Source: Chthoniobacterales bacterium
GTDB taxonomy: Bacteria > Verrucomicrobiota > Verrucomicrobiia > Chthoniobacterales > JACTMZ01
NCBI GenBank assembly: GCA_014879535.1
Contig: JACSRX010000019.1
Location: 28,871-92,870, forward strand
Length of the DNA stretch: 64,000 nucleotides
Reading direction: 5' to 3'
Shown: piece after piece, positions 1 to 8,302 of the stretch
How positions within the stretch are numbered: the first letter of the stretch is position 1
Layout of the letters: every line of letters starts with the position of its first letter
Program-made: the position numbers and the translations under genes
Notes under the pieces: model-generated
What the model saw: the letters and a program-made list of their open reading frames with translations, nothing else
Database searches by the model: none
What the model was told of the DNA's origin: nothing

Positions 1-347
1 TCGACAAACTCAAGGACTCGGATGTCTATTTCCTCCCGAGCTTCCGGGAAACCTCGCCGATCACCCTGCTTGAGGCGGCTCTGGCCGGTTGCTATCCGGT
101 GGTCGCGGACAGCAGCGGCGCCGGGGAAATCGTCCGCCGGATCGGCGGATCCGCCGTGCCAGCCAAGGACCGCGCGCAGCTTGTGGCGGATCTTGCCGGC
201 AAACTCGAGTGGTGTCATCGAAACCGCGCAGAGATCCAGTCGGCCGGGGAACAGGCCTCACTCAATGTCGCCGGGGAGTTCGGGCAGGCCCATTATCTGC
301 AGACGATCGAGCACCTCTATTCCGGGGTTACAGGACGGGGCACTTGA
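1..347 (+). CDS. Glycosyltransferase family 4, C-terminal part (truncated by window start)
   Basis: The reading frame is open from base 3 and ends with TGA at 345-347, so only the last 114 residues are present. The segment DVYFLPSFRETSPITLLEA followed by GCYPVVAD and GAGEIV is the donor-nucleotide-binding end of the GT-B fold in GT4 (glycosyl transferase group 1) enzymes, including the E-x7-E type glutamate region (FRETSPITLLEA). Such enzymes transfer a sugar from a nucleotide donor at the cytoplasmic face of the inner membrane during polysaccharide assembly. The stop overlaps the next start (TGATG), so it is probably translated with the fucosyltransferase behind it. The substrate cannot be read from this fragment. 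Confidence 0.8.
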   Translation, partial: DKLKDSDVYFLPSFRETSPITLLEAALAGCYPVVADSSGAGEIVRRIGGSAVPAKDRAQLVADLAGKLEWCHRNRAEIQSAGEQASLNVAGEFGQAHYLQTIEHLYSGVTGRGT

Positions 348-1294
348 TGTCCTCCCACGGGCCGCCCCACAGAATGGAAAAGCAAGTCATCGTGCGGATC
401 TGCTCCGGTCTGGGCAACCAGATGTTCCAGATGGCCTGCGGCATGGCCACGGCGGCGAAACTCGGCGCCACCTTGGCATGCGACACAACGTGGTATCCCT
501 TGGTGTCCGGATTCCACCGGCCGGTCAGGCAGTTCCGTCTTGGCCACCTGCTGCTGCCGACCGGTGAGGCGTTCCGCGGGGTGCGACGATTGGCTGTGGG
601 CCTGATGTCCGCCCTCTATGACCGCACGGGCCGCGGGGGGGGGCTTCTTCAGCAGGCAGGAAACATGGTCCTGATCCAGGAACGGCAGGCCATGAGGAGC
701 CAACGGCTCGATTGCCCGGACGATGCACGACGGATTTACCTCAACGGATATTGGCAGACCGCCGATCATTTCCTCGCCATCCGTGAGCCTCTCCTCCCGC
801 TGCTGGCTCCGCGGAATGGGATTTCCGGGGAGGCACGGCATTGGGTGGACCGGATTCAATCGCGCCAGACCTGCTTCGTCCATGTCCGGCGCGGCGACTA
901 CGCCGAATTGGTCGGCGACTCCGGACTGCTTCCGGTGGAATACTACCGCCGCGCAGCAGCGACGGTGACGGATCGTCTCGGGGAAGATGTGCAGTGGATC
1001 GTCTTCGCCGAAGACCACGCTTGGGCCCGGCAGAACATGGGGTTTCTTCCCGGCTGGCAACTGGTGGACTATGCGTCCGACCAGCGCGACATCGAGGATC
1101 TTCAACTCATGGCAGCGTGCGACGCGGGCATCATCGCAAACAGTTCCTACTCGTGGTGGGGCGCCGCAATGGGCGACCGGGCAGGACGACTCATCATTGC
1201 GCCGGACAGGTATTGGAACCGCGGGGGGGCGGACACCACGGCATGGCGCCTGCCAAGCTGGCAGGCAGTTACGGCTTGGCCTGATCCGGCGTGA
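347..1294 (+). CDS. Alpha-1,2-fucosyltransferase (GT11 family)
   Basis: Predicted to move L-fucose from GDP-fucose onto a galactose-type acceptor of a surface glycan. Family signatures are the N-terminal GLGNQMFQMA motif, the GDP-fucose-binding HVRRGDY motif near residue 180, and NSSYSWWGAAM near residue 265, all in the order expected for GT11. Length is 315 residues from the ATG at 347, which overlaps the upstream stop (TGATG). An in-frame ATG at 374 gives 306 residues and starts closer to the conserved core; neither has a strong ribosome-binding site. The 3' end overlaps the convergent FkbM gene by 26 bp. It belongs to the surface-polysaccharide cluster that continues to the left of the window. 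Confidence 0.85.
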   Translation: MSSHGPPHRMEKQVIVRICSGLGNQMFQMACGMATAAKLGATLACDTTWYPLVSGFHRPVRQFRLGHLLLPTGEAFRGVRRLAVGLMSALYDRTGRGGGLLQQAGNMVLIQERQAMRSQRLDCPDDARRIYLNGYWQTADHFLAIREPLLPLLAPRNGISGEARHWVDRIQSRQTCFVHVRRGDYAELVGDSGLLPVEYYRRAAATVTDRLGEDVQWIVFAEDHAWARQNMGFLPGWQLVDYASDQRDIEDLQLMAACDAGIIANSSYSWWGAAMGDRAGRLIIAPDRYWNRGGADTTAWRLPSWQAVTAWPDPA

Positions 1295-1955
1295 TTTTCG
1301 CGGACTTCGGACGCCACAGCTCCCACAAAAAGGGATACCGCCACGCCAATTCGTGGGTCTCGCGGAGCTTGTGCTCTATCGCGCTGTATCGAGCCGCGGC
1401 ATCGGGAGCCCCGGAATGGAACTGGATGAGCAGCGATCCGACGCGATCCCGGAGGTCGCTCCAAAGCAAGCCCTCAAGAAGCTCATATTCCGCTCCCTCG
1501 ATGTTCATTTTCATCAATGCCACCCGGTGCCCGTGCTTCCTGAGAAATTCACACACATCCACCAGGCGAACTTCCACGATCCGTCCCTCGCGCGGGGTCA
1601 CAATGGAACTTCCCTCGGCGTCTGACGAAAGAGCCACGCATCCATTGCCCCGGCCGAGGGCGAACTCGTGGAGATGCACTTCCGGACAACCCGGAAACCG
1701 GGATTCCAGTTCCTTGAAAGCCTCCGGATGCGGCTCGAACACATGGTATTCGCACGGGTGCTTCTCCCGCATGGCCGCGGTCCAATCTCCAAGGTAACCG
1801 CCCACGTCGTAAATCACCGATCCTGGTGCGACGGGATGATCATGGAGAAGCCTGTCACACCGGAAGAGCCGCCACCGCATCAGGGAACGGGCGTTCGCAT
1901 CGCCACCGAGAGCCAGACAGATCAGCGAGAACTTCTGCCGCAGTGTCATAGGCAT
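1269..1955 (-). CDS. FkbM-family SAM-dependent methyltransferase
   Basis: A 228-residue class I methyltransferase of the FkbM type, which usually O-methylates a sugar hydroxyl. The SAM-binding motif I is VIYDVGGYLGDW (about residues 47-58), followed by the acidic VFEPHPEAF strand and the family hallmark LMKMNIEGAEYELL near residues 147-160. It is the last gene of a five-gene minus-strand operon and starts 5 bp after the stop of the membrane PAS gene. The context suggests methylation of a residue in the same surface polysaccharide built by the neighbouring glycosyltransferases. Its tail overlaps the fucosyltransferase tail by 26 bp. Confidence 0.82.
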   Translation of the reverse strand: MPMTLRQKFSLICLALGGDANARSLMRWRLFRCDRLLHDHPVAPGSVIYDVGGYLGDWTAAMREKHPCEYHVFEPHPEAFKELESRFPGCPEVHLHEFALGRGNGCVALSSDAEGSSIVTPREGRIVEVRLVDVCEFLRKHGHRVALMKMNIEGAEYELLEGLLWSDLRDRVGSLLIQFHSGAPDAAARYSAIEHKLRETHELAWRYPFLWELWRPKSAKITPDQAKP

Positions 1956-1960
1956 CGGGG

Positions 1961-2668
1961 TTAGACAAGCTGGGAGACGAGCAGCTTGCTGCCGTCGATC
2001 TCCAGCACGGAACCCACCGCGTTCACATTCCTGTCCCGGCCCCTCACGGAGAGGACCATTTCAATGGTGCCATGGGGCGTTCCCTCGAAATAGCCGAGAT
2101 ATGTCTCGATCGATTTTCCCCGGTGGTCGGGATGGGAGAAAAGGGAGAAGAACGTCGAGTCCTTCGCCTCCTGCAGACTGCACCCGAGCAATTCGCAGCA
2201 TGCGCGGTTGGCAAACGTGATGTTCCCATCGCGGTCGGAAACGACGATCGGCGTGCGCAGGCTGTCGAAAAGTGACATGAGACTCCGGATCTGCTTTTCG
2301 GACCTCTCCCGGTAGCGGCTCACCCCGAACGCCATGATCACGACCACGACGTAGGCGGCGGACCTCAGGATGACCACCGGCAACTGCTCGGGAACCCCGG
2401 CGTTCGGGATCAGGAGCAGGGTGCCGAGCACGGGCACGAAAAACACCGCCGCCCAGAAGATGATCTGGCGAGGAGGCAGCATGAGCGACAGCAACGCCAG
2501 ACCGATGGTCAGTGCTGACGGACTGACGCGGTAACCGGACGTCAGACCCTCGAAGACGAAAACGACGAGCAAGACGACCACAGGAAAGAGACGCGTCCAA
2601 TGCGCGCGCCCCCGCAGGCCCTGACCGGACGGTGCAGGGATAATGGTGGAATCCGTCGGCCTGTTCAT
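1961..2668 (-). CDS. Membrane protein with four helices and a single C-terminal PAS domain
   Basis: 235 residues. Hydrophobic segments lie at about residues 27-45, 51-65, 69-88 and 97-114, followed by a linker and one PAS domain (about 131-235, with DSLRTPIVVSDRDGNITFAN and a C-terminal PAC-like strand set). No histidine kinase, GGDEF, EAL or methyl-accepting domain follows; the protein ends right after the PAS fold. The start overlaps the upstream glycosyltransferase stop by ATGA, so it is translationally coupled into the glycan operon. A shorter form of a MASE/PAS sensor is the nearest architecture. It may sense a small molecule or redox state and act through a partner protein, but no output domain is visible here. 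Confidence 0.7.
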   Translation of the reverse strand: MNRPTDSTIIPAPSGQGLRGRAHWTRLFPVVVLLVVFVFEGLTSGYRVSPSALTIGLALLSLMLPPRQIIFWAAVFFVPVLGTLLLIPNAGVPEQLPVVILRSAAYVVVVIMAFGVSRYRERSEKQIRSLMSLFDSLRTPIVVSDRDGNITFANRACCELLGCSLQEAKDSTFFSLFSHPDHRGKSIETYLGYFEGTPHGTIEMVLSVRGRDRNVNAVGSVLEIDGSKLLVSQLV

Positions 2669-3855
2669 GGAGGAAGAATGGCATCGTAAACGCGGTTGAT
2701 GCGCCCGATCCAGAGATCCTTCGAGTAGTGCGTCGCCAGCTTGAGCCGGCCCATCTCCGCCATGGCGGTGCGCACCGTGGCATCGGACAACATCCGCGTG
2801 ATGGCGCGGGCCAGCTCCGCGGCATCTCCAAGGGGAACCTTCAGGCCATCCACGCCCTGTTCCACAATGTCGGACAAACCCCCTGCATCCGACACCACCG
2901 CGGGGCGTCCGCGCTCCCAAGCCTCGAAAACGACCGTGGGCAGAGGGTCCTGCCAGATCGAAGGCACGACGGAAAATGCCGCCCGGCGCCAGAGCTCCTC
3001 CTGCCGATCCCTGGAAACGAACCCGAGGAACTCGACCCGCGGGATTCCCTCGGCGGCAACCTTCGCCCGCAAAGCATCGCCCTCCGGTCCGTCGCCCGCC
3101 AGCAGCAGGCGCGCCTGCCCCGTCTCCGCCGCTTTCCAGGCATCCAGCAGCACCGAAGCCCCCTTTTCCTTGGACAATCGGCCGAGAAAAAGGACATCGC
3201 GCCCCGGCTCGGCGATGCGGAGTTCCTCCGCGGGCTCGAAGAAATGGGGAACAATATGGATGCGGTCGGCGGGAATCCCCATGCGCACATGGAGATCCTT
3301 CTGGGCCCGGCTGAGGGCAACCCATGCCGAGACCTTCCGGAACACCCCGAGTGCCCGCAGGCGCATGAGCACCAGACCCATCCATCCGCTGGCCGCCCGG
3401 CTGTCACGCCAGCATCCGGTCACGGCGGCCTTCGTGAAATTTCCGCGGATGCAGGACGTGCATGTCTCCCCGTGGTTGAGGAAATAGCCGTTCGTGCAGG
3501 ACATGCGGTAATTGTGGAGATACTGCACAACGGGAATTCCACGGCGGAAGGCGGCCGCGTAAACCGAGGGCGACATGGCAGGGAACACGTTGTGGATCTG
3601 CCACAGGTCAAAGCGCCCGACGGCCTGGTAGCGTGCGAGCCGTCGCGTGATCACCGGGTTGTGCATGCTCATCGCCGCAGCTGCCGCCATGTCCTCGATG
3701 CCGCGTTTCCCCAGAAGATCCTCGCTCGATGTGGTGAAATACTCCACATCGGCCACCTGCTGCAGGGTGTCTCCGATCCGGAAGACGCTTCCCTGCTCAC
3801 CGCCGTATTCGAGATAGCGGTTGAAAATCTGCAGGACTTTCCGGCGCGGCTTCAC
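2665..3855 (-). CDS. Glycosyltransferase family 4
   Basis: A GT-B fold glycosyltransferase of 396 residues. The N-terminal Rossmann half begins VLQIFNRYLEYGGEQGS. The C-terminal half has FLGRLSKEKGASVLLDAW, LAGDGPEG and the donor-binding DPLPTVVFEAWERGRP stretch typical of GT4. A cysteine-containing segment (SCTNGYFLNHGETCTSCIRG) lies near residues 120-140, an insertion seen in some family members. The best start is GTG at 3855, which overlaps the upstream methyltransferase stop as GTGA and has GGAG about 12 bases upstream. The ATG at 3933 would force an 82-bp overlap and add an unconserved tail. The acceptor sugar is unknown. Confidence 0.83.
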   Translation of the reverse strand: MKPRRKVLQIFNRYLEYGGEQGSVFRIGDTLQQVADVEYFTTSSEDLLGKRGIEDMAAAAAMSMHNPVITRRLARYQAVGRFDLWQIHNVFPAMSPSVYAAAFRRGIPVVQYLHNYRMSCTNGYFLNHGETCTSCIRGNFTKAAVTGCWRDSRAASGWMGLVLMRLRALGVFRKVSAWVALSRAQKDLHVRMGIPADRIHIVPHFFEPAEELRIAEPGRDVLFLGRLSKEKGASVLLDAWKAAETGQARLLLAGDGPEGDALRAKVAAEGIPRVEFLGFVSRDRQEELWRRAAFSVVPSIWQDPLPTVVFEAWERGRPAVVSDAGGLSDIVEQGVDGLKVPLGDAAELARAITRMLSDATVRTAMAEMGRLKLATHYSKDLWIGRINRVYDAILPP

Positions 3856-4649
3856 GGGACCGGGGGGACTCCGAATTTTCCGGCGAACCAGGACCGTTTG
3901 GCCTCCGGCACCCGCGCTCCGGGTTGCAGCCACGGAAACATCTCATGCGGCAGATCCGGCTTGCGCACGACCGCGGCCAGATTGTTGCTGGTCACGGGGC
4001 CGAACATGTCGAGCAACCGCAGCAAGGGGGCGGCCAGCATGACGAGCATCAAGGGCAGCCTGTTGCGCCTCGCGCGCAATTGCCGCCACGGAATGCGCGT
4101 GCGGTAATAAAAATTGAAAGTGTGCGGTCCGAATGGCGCGGCGCAGTTGATGGTCTGCCGGATCTCCTGGGCCGTGAAACGATACACCCAGTTCGGAACC
4201 GAAGTGTTGCGCCAACCGGCGCACCGCAGCCCGTTGTCCGCCACGGCGGCGAACTCGTAGGTCTGCCCGATGCCCAAGCGGCGCCCCGTGCGCGTCACAA
4301 AATTGTCCGCCGGTTCGAACAGGATGATGCATTTTGAGGCCACCCTGTGCATCTCCAGCAACCCCCGGTGCGGCGACGCGCAATGGTGCAGCCCCGAGTG
4401 GACGATCACCGCATCGAATGATCCGTCCGCATGCGCCAAGTTCTCCACGTCCACGGCGACATCGCCGCTGATGTTCGACATTTCGAAGTTCGTCAGCCCC
4501 GCCCGGCGAAGCGAGGCATCGTCCTTGGGTCCGCCGCATACGACCAGCACGCGGTCATCGGGACGCAGCGCACCGTCGCGAAGCGCCGACTGCAGCACGG
4601 AGACGTAGAAGGCGTCGCTCCCGGCTTGGGACTGTTCAGACCGGGGCAT
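3852..4649 (-). CDS. Class I SAM-dependent methyltransferase (Methyltransf_11 type)
   Basis: 265 residues. The SAM-binding glycine motif is VLVVCGGPKDDASL (about residues 34-47), then a short acidic strand (VDVENLAHADGSFDAVIVHSG) and the post-motif LHHCASPHRGLLEMHRV, matching methyltransferases that act on small molecules or sugars. The C-terminal third is rich in hydrophobic residues (LPLMLVMLAAPLLRLLDMFG) and could contact the membrane. It overlaps the upstream GT2 gene by 14 bp and the downstream GT4 by GTGA, so all three are one translational unit. Its target is presumably a glycan or lipid-linked sugar made in this operon; the exact reaction is not readable. Confidence 0.75.
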   Translation of the reverse strand: MPRSEQSQAGSDAFYVSVLQSALRDGALRPDDRVLVVCGGPKDDASLRRAGLTNFEMSNISGDVAVDVENLAHADGSFDAVIVHSGLHHCASPHRGLLEMHRVASKCIILFEPADNFVTRTGRRLGIGQTYEFAAVADNGLRCAGWRNTSVPNWVYRFTAQEIRQTINCAAPFGPHTFNFYYRTRIPWRQLRARRNRLPLMLVMLAAPLLRLLDMFGPVTSNNLAAVVRKPDLPHEMFPWLQPGARVPEAKRSWFAGKFGVPPVP

Positions 4650-5520
4650 GGGGTTTCGCGGTCGAGGGCCATGTCCATCCCAGACGGGGCGCCTCGAAGT
4701 GCCGCCGTTGCAGCGGATCGGACAGCGTGAAGAGGCTGTAGATCATCCTGCGCCGAACATAGGCGCCGGAGGCCAGTTTGCGAGCCCCGTGGAGGCATCG
4801 GGCGGCCAACCGGCCAGACGGCGATTGCATCCTGCGCGTCCGTTCGAATTCATGGTCCGCCGTGGAACTGGCACCGAGGTTGTCGCCCAGGAAGGTGAAG
4901 GCCGCAAGGGGCCGCCGCAGGCAATGCATGCGCCTCTTCCCTTCCAGCAAGCGGCGGATCCACAGGAGGTCGCCGACCACTTTCCATTCGGGATCGAACA
5001 AGATGCCGTCCTCGACAATGGACCGGCGGAAAAACGTGCTGCAGGAAAGCGTGTTCAATGTGGCCCCGGAAAGATGGCGCAATGTCGGCACATAAGGACG
5101 CCAATAGCACATGGCATTCCCCTCGCGATCAACCACAAGGGCATCTCCGAAGACAACCTCGCATGCAACCTCCCTGCGGAAATGCCCCGCCACGCCCTCC
5201 AAGGCACCCGGAAGCAACTGCTCGTCGCAGTTCAGGTAGGAGCAGACGCCGCCGGTCGCGACATGCAGCCCTTTGTTGATTGCATCATACATCCCCTTGT
5301 CCGGCCCGACCTCGAAGCGCAGGCGGTAGCCCGGACAGTCGGGAAAGCGATGGCGCATTGCCCGGACAAACTCCTCCATGCCGGAGGAGCCTCCGTCGCA
5401 CACGATGTGCTCGACGCCGCCCTCCACCGTTTGGTCGGCCACCGAGGCGATGCAGAGCTCCAGCCAGGACAATTGGCCGAAGCTCGGCGTAACCACACTG
5501 AATGCAGGGAATCCGGACAT
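4636..5520 (-). CDS. Glycosyltransferase family 2
   Basis: 294 residues with a GT-A fold. FSVVTPSFGQLSWLELCIAS is the N-terminal nucleotide-binding strand, HIVCDGGSS the next acidic motif, and GPDKGMYDAINKGLHVA is a GT2 signature (residues about 92-108). The YLNCDEQLLPGAL segment sits where the metal-binding DxD-like motif is expected. There are no membrane helices, so it acts on the cytoplasmic side. It is the first gene of the minus-strand glycan operon and overlaps the methyltransferase by 14 bp. The promoter should lie between 5521 and 5633, a 113-bp gap behind the end of the Bat operon. The transferred sugar is unknown. Confidence 0.83.
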   Translation of the reverse strand: MSGFPAFSVVTPSFGQLSWLELCIASVADQTVEGGVEHIVCDGGSSGMEEFVRAMRHRFPDCPGYRLRFEVGPDKGMYDAINKGLHVATGGVCSYLNCDEQLLPGALEGVAGHFRREVACEVVFGDALVVDREGNAMCYWRPYVPTLRHLSGATLNTLSCSTFFRRSIVEDGILFDPEWKVVGDLLWIRRLLEGKRRMHCLRRPLAAFTFLGDNLGASSTADHEFERTRRMQSPSGRLAARCLHGARKLASGAYVRRRMIYSLFTLSDPLQRRHFEAPRLGWTWPSTAKPHAPV

Positions 5521-5633
5521 TCGGTGATCTCAGGATCGCACAGCGGAATCGGCAACGCCGACAACCAACTCTTTCATCGGGAAATTCTGCCCCGGGCGAC
5601 CACCGAGGTCGAGCGCGCGGCGGCAGTCCGGGA

Positions 5634-6404
5634 CTAACGGGCCGGGAGCGCCCCCGGGAAGACCGGTTCGAGGGCGGAGGTGCGCACCCAACCATCCACA
5701 CCGATCGGCAGACGAACCAGCGACCAATCCTCGCGGGCGGCAATGACGCGAACCGGCGTGCCGGGGGGAAGGTCGGCCAGCTTCTGTGCATTGTCCGCGG
5801 GTGTGCTCCGGGCGTCCGCGGCATCCCCGATGACCATCGCGGTCTGGGCGAGGGCGATGCGTGAATCTCCGGCCCAGGAAATCGCCGCCGCCGTCGCGCC
5901 GGCAATCGCCACCAGCGCGCCGAGGACAGCCACCCCCGGGCGGCGGCGGGCCGAAAACACCGCGAAAACAACCAGGCCGAGACCGATCCAGAACAAGATG
6001 CTGCCAAGCAGGGCCAGAAGATCGAAGGAAATGTATTGGCCCACAATCTCGGCCGCTCCGAGCCCCGGTGCCGGGACGCCCAACTTGTCAAAGGTATGTT
6101 CGAGGCTGCTGCGCGCCGCCGTGTTGCCGGGATCGAGGGCGAGCGCCCGGCGGTAGCTTATGGCGGCCGGGACATGGCGCCCCATGCGGAACTCGGCGTG
6201 CCCGAGGTTCAAATACACGGAAGGGTCGCGCGACCCGGCCTTGACCAGTTGCTCGTAGCCGTCGCGCGCCGCCTCATACGAGCCGTCGGCATACTCGCGG
6301 TTGGCCCGATCAAAGATCTCCTCTTCCGTCAGGTCCGGCTCCTGCGCAGACACGCCCGCGCAAACCAGACCCGCAACAATCGCAATGATGAATGCTCTAA
6401 CCAT
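5634..6404 (-). CDS. batE: BatE-like TPR and SH3 protein (aerotolerance operon)
   Basis: 256 residues. A signal peptide (MVRAFIIAIVAGLVCAGVSAQ) is followed by TPR repeats (about residues 30-110; REYADGSYEAARDGYEQLV, then VYLNLGHAEFRMGRHVPAA), two membrane helices near 125-170, and a C-terminal bacterial SH3-like domain (ARSTPADNAQKLADLPPGT to VDGWVRTSALEPV). This is the domain order of BatE-type proteins. The start at 6404 overlaps the batD stop by 8 bp. It is the last gene of the Bat operon and is thought to help the BatA/BatB envelope complex through protein-protein contacts. An upstream in-frame ATG at 6479 was rejected because it lies deep inside batD and removes the signal peptide from the N terminus. 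Confidence 0.8.
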   Translation of the reverse strand: MVRAFIIAIVAGLVCAGVSAQEPDLTEEEIFDRANREYADGSYEAARDGYEQLVKAGSRDPSVYLNLGHAEFRMGRHVPAAISYRRALALDPGNTAARSSLEHTFDKLGVPAPGLGAAEIVGQYISFDLLALLGSILFWIGLGLVVFAVFSARRRPGVAVLGALVAIAGATAAAISWAGDSRIALAQTAMVIGDAADARSTPADNAQKLADLPPGTPVRVIAAREDWSLVRLPIGVDGWVRTSALEPVFPGALPAR

Positions 6405-8295
6405 GATTCGAGGCGAATTTTTCCAGCAATGCAGATACCCTGTGCTTCTCATCCCGGTCCAGCGGCCCGGCGCCCCCACCGCCGTATTTCAATTCATCGC
6501 GCCGAGCGAGAACCGATTGCAACTCGAGCCTCTCGACGGGGTCGGTGACCCTTCGCTCCAGCGCCTCGACGGGATCGACGAGGGCCGCCGGACGATCATC
6601 AAGCAGGGCGAGGCGCGCCTGCACGAATTGCGCCGCGGCATGGTAGAAGTCGGCGCGGTCTGCCGCCTGCTGCCATGCGGCCCGTGTTTGTCTCAGCACC
6701 GACTCCAACTCCGCGGTGCGCGCACTTTTCCGGGCCCGCCGCCGTTGCCAGATCAGGAGCGGGACGAAAACCAGCAACACAAGAAGCATGGCCGCCTGAA
6801 GGAACAGGAACCAACCTGCGCCAAGCCACGGCGCGAAGTCCCCCTTCGCCCCCGCCAGCACGGATGCGGAAAGCGCAATATCGTCCGCACGCCCGGTCGG
6901 CGCCGCCGGTGTTCCTGATGGCCGTCCCTGCTGGGATGACGGACCGGTTGACACATTCTGCGCCGAAGCGGCTGCTCCCGAACCGGCTGCCGTCACCGCC
7001 ACGGGGTCGGCGGTCAGTGTGAAATATTCCTTCTTCAACGGATCGAAGTAGGAGAACTCGGCCCCCGGTGTCGCCGAACGCTCGGTCTTCGCCACCATGC
7101 TGAAATCGAACGTCTTCGTTCCCCCGTAGCCGATGGCGTCCGCCGCCGCGAATTTTTCCTTCGGCGCGTAGGTCCGCCAGTCGTCCTCATCAATCAACAC
7201 GGGAGGACTGATCGCATCGAAGTTGCCGCGCCCCTCGAGGGAGAGCTGGAGGGTGACAGGCTCCCCCGCCTTGGCGGATTTCGGACTGGCGGAAGCCTGC
7301 ATGGTGAACTGCCCGATCGCCCCCGCGAAGTTTTCGGGACGTCCCTCTCTGGGGAGGGGATTGACCTGCAGCGAACGCGAAGTCGTTCTGGCCTCGACAT
7401 TCTCGACACGCCCCATTCCCGGCATCGGGAAGTTCTGGAAAAACTGGTCGAAGAACGGGTCGATTCCCGCAGGCGCCCCCGGCGCGATCATCCGCCCCTC
7501 CATCGTGGCCACCGGAATCTCGATCTCGCCGGTCTTCACCGGGGTGATCGCGCTGCGGAACGTGACGACATTGTAGGGCACATCGTCGATGTATTGCTCG
7601 GTCTGCTCGGGCTCGGTGAGGGAGGCCGCCGTGAAGCCGTCGCCCCCGAATGTCGGGCGCTGCAGGTTGTCAAACTGGATATCCGCACGAAAATGGAAAC
7701 GCAGTTCGACCGGCACAACCTCGCCGACGTAGGCCGATTTCGCGCCCATCACAAGTTCCCCGAAATACGGCGCGGGCTCGCCATTGCCGGTTCTCGGCGG
7801 TGCGGAACGTCCGGGCGCCTGCTGCCGCTGCGGTGCGCGCGAAGGCGGAATGACCTGCTGCGGGATCACCTGCCGGGGCACACCCGCGGGAGGCGGCATG
7901 TAGCCGCCTGCGCCGCTCACCTGCAGTTCTGCGGGCTGCGTGCGCACCTGCCTTCCCCCGGCCTGCACGGCGAATCCGGGGATGGTGAAATTTCCCGGGC
8001 GGTTGGGGATGACCGTGTAAGCATAGATCATCGCCGACGCCGTCTGGAGGTTGACGATCTCGACGCGGCGCGAAGTTCCGCTCAACCGGATATCCAGGCC
8101 GTCCACCATGATCGACCGCGGCATGTCCTTCGGCGTGTCGGTGTTGATGAATTGGTATTGCAACTGCACGGGCATGCCGACCTGCGCCGTGGGCGAACTC
8201 AGGCTGGTCACCACCTCGGCCCGAACCGCACCCGCGGCGAGCACACCCCAGGCGGCAATGATTGAAAACACCCGCAGGGGGAAATTCATCCTCAT
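6397..8295 (-). CDS. batD: BatD-type protein (oxygen tolerance family)
   Basis: 632 residues. A signal peptide (MRMNFPLRVFSIIAAWGVLAAGAVRA) leads into several immunoglobulin-like beta domains: VGMPVQLQYQFINTD at the first, then VELRFHFRADIQFDN, then GEPVTLQLSLEGRGNFD. A membrane helix lies near residues 515-540 (WFLFLQAAMLLVLLVFVPLL), with a cytoplasmic tail that may form helices. A proline/glutamine-rich linker lies near residues 135-165. This is the BatD layout; the protein would sit in the inner membrane with its bulk in the periplasm. The ATG at 8295, 8 bp after the batB-batC stop, is preferred over 8343, which would overlap and hide the signal peptide. Confidence 0.85.
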   Translation of the reverse strand: MRMNFPLRVFSIIAAWGVLAAGAVRAEVVTSLSSPTAQVGMPVQLQYQFINTDTPKDMPRSIMVDGLDIRLSGTSRRVEIVNLQTASAMIYAYTVIPNRPGNFTIPGFAVQAGGRQVRTQPAELQVSGAGGYMPPPAGVPRQVIPQQVIPPSRAPQRQQAPGRSAPPRTGNGEPAPYFGELVMGAKSAYVGEVVPVELRFHFRADIQFDNLQRPTFGGDGFTAASLTEPEQTEQYIDDVPYNVVTFRSAITPVKTGEIEIPVATMEGRMIAPGAPAGIDPFFDQFFQNFPMPGMGRVENVEARTTSRSLQVNPLPREGRPENFAGAIGQFTMQASASPKSAKAGEPVTLQLSLEGRGNFDAISPPVLIDEDDWRTYAPKEKFAAADAIGYGGTKTFDFSMVAKTERSATPGAEFSYFDPLKKEYFTLTADPVAVTAAGSGAAASAQNVSTGPSSQQGRPSGTPAAPTGRADDIALSASVLAGAKGDFAPWLGAGWFLFLQAAMLLVLLVFVPLLIWQRRRARKSARTAELESVLRQTRAAWQQAADRADFYHAAAQFVQARLALLDDRPAALVDPVEALERRVTDPVERLELQSVLARRDELKYGGGGAGPLDRDEKHRVSALLEKFASNHG

Positions 8296-8302
8296 GGCTG
8301 TC

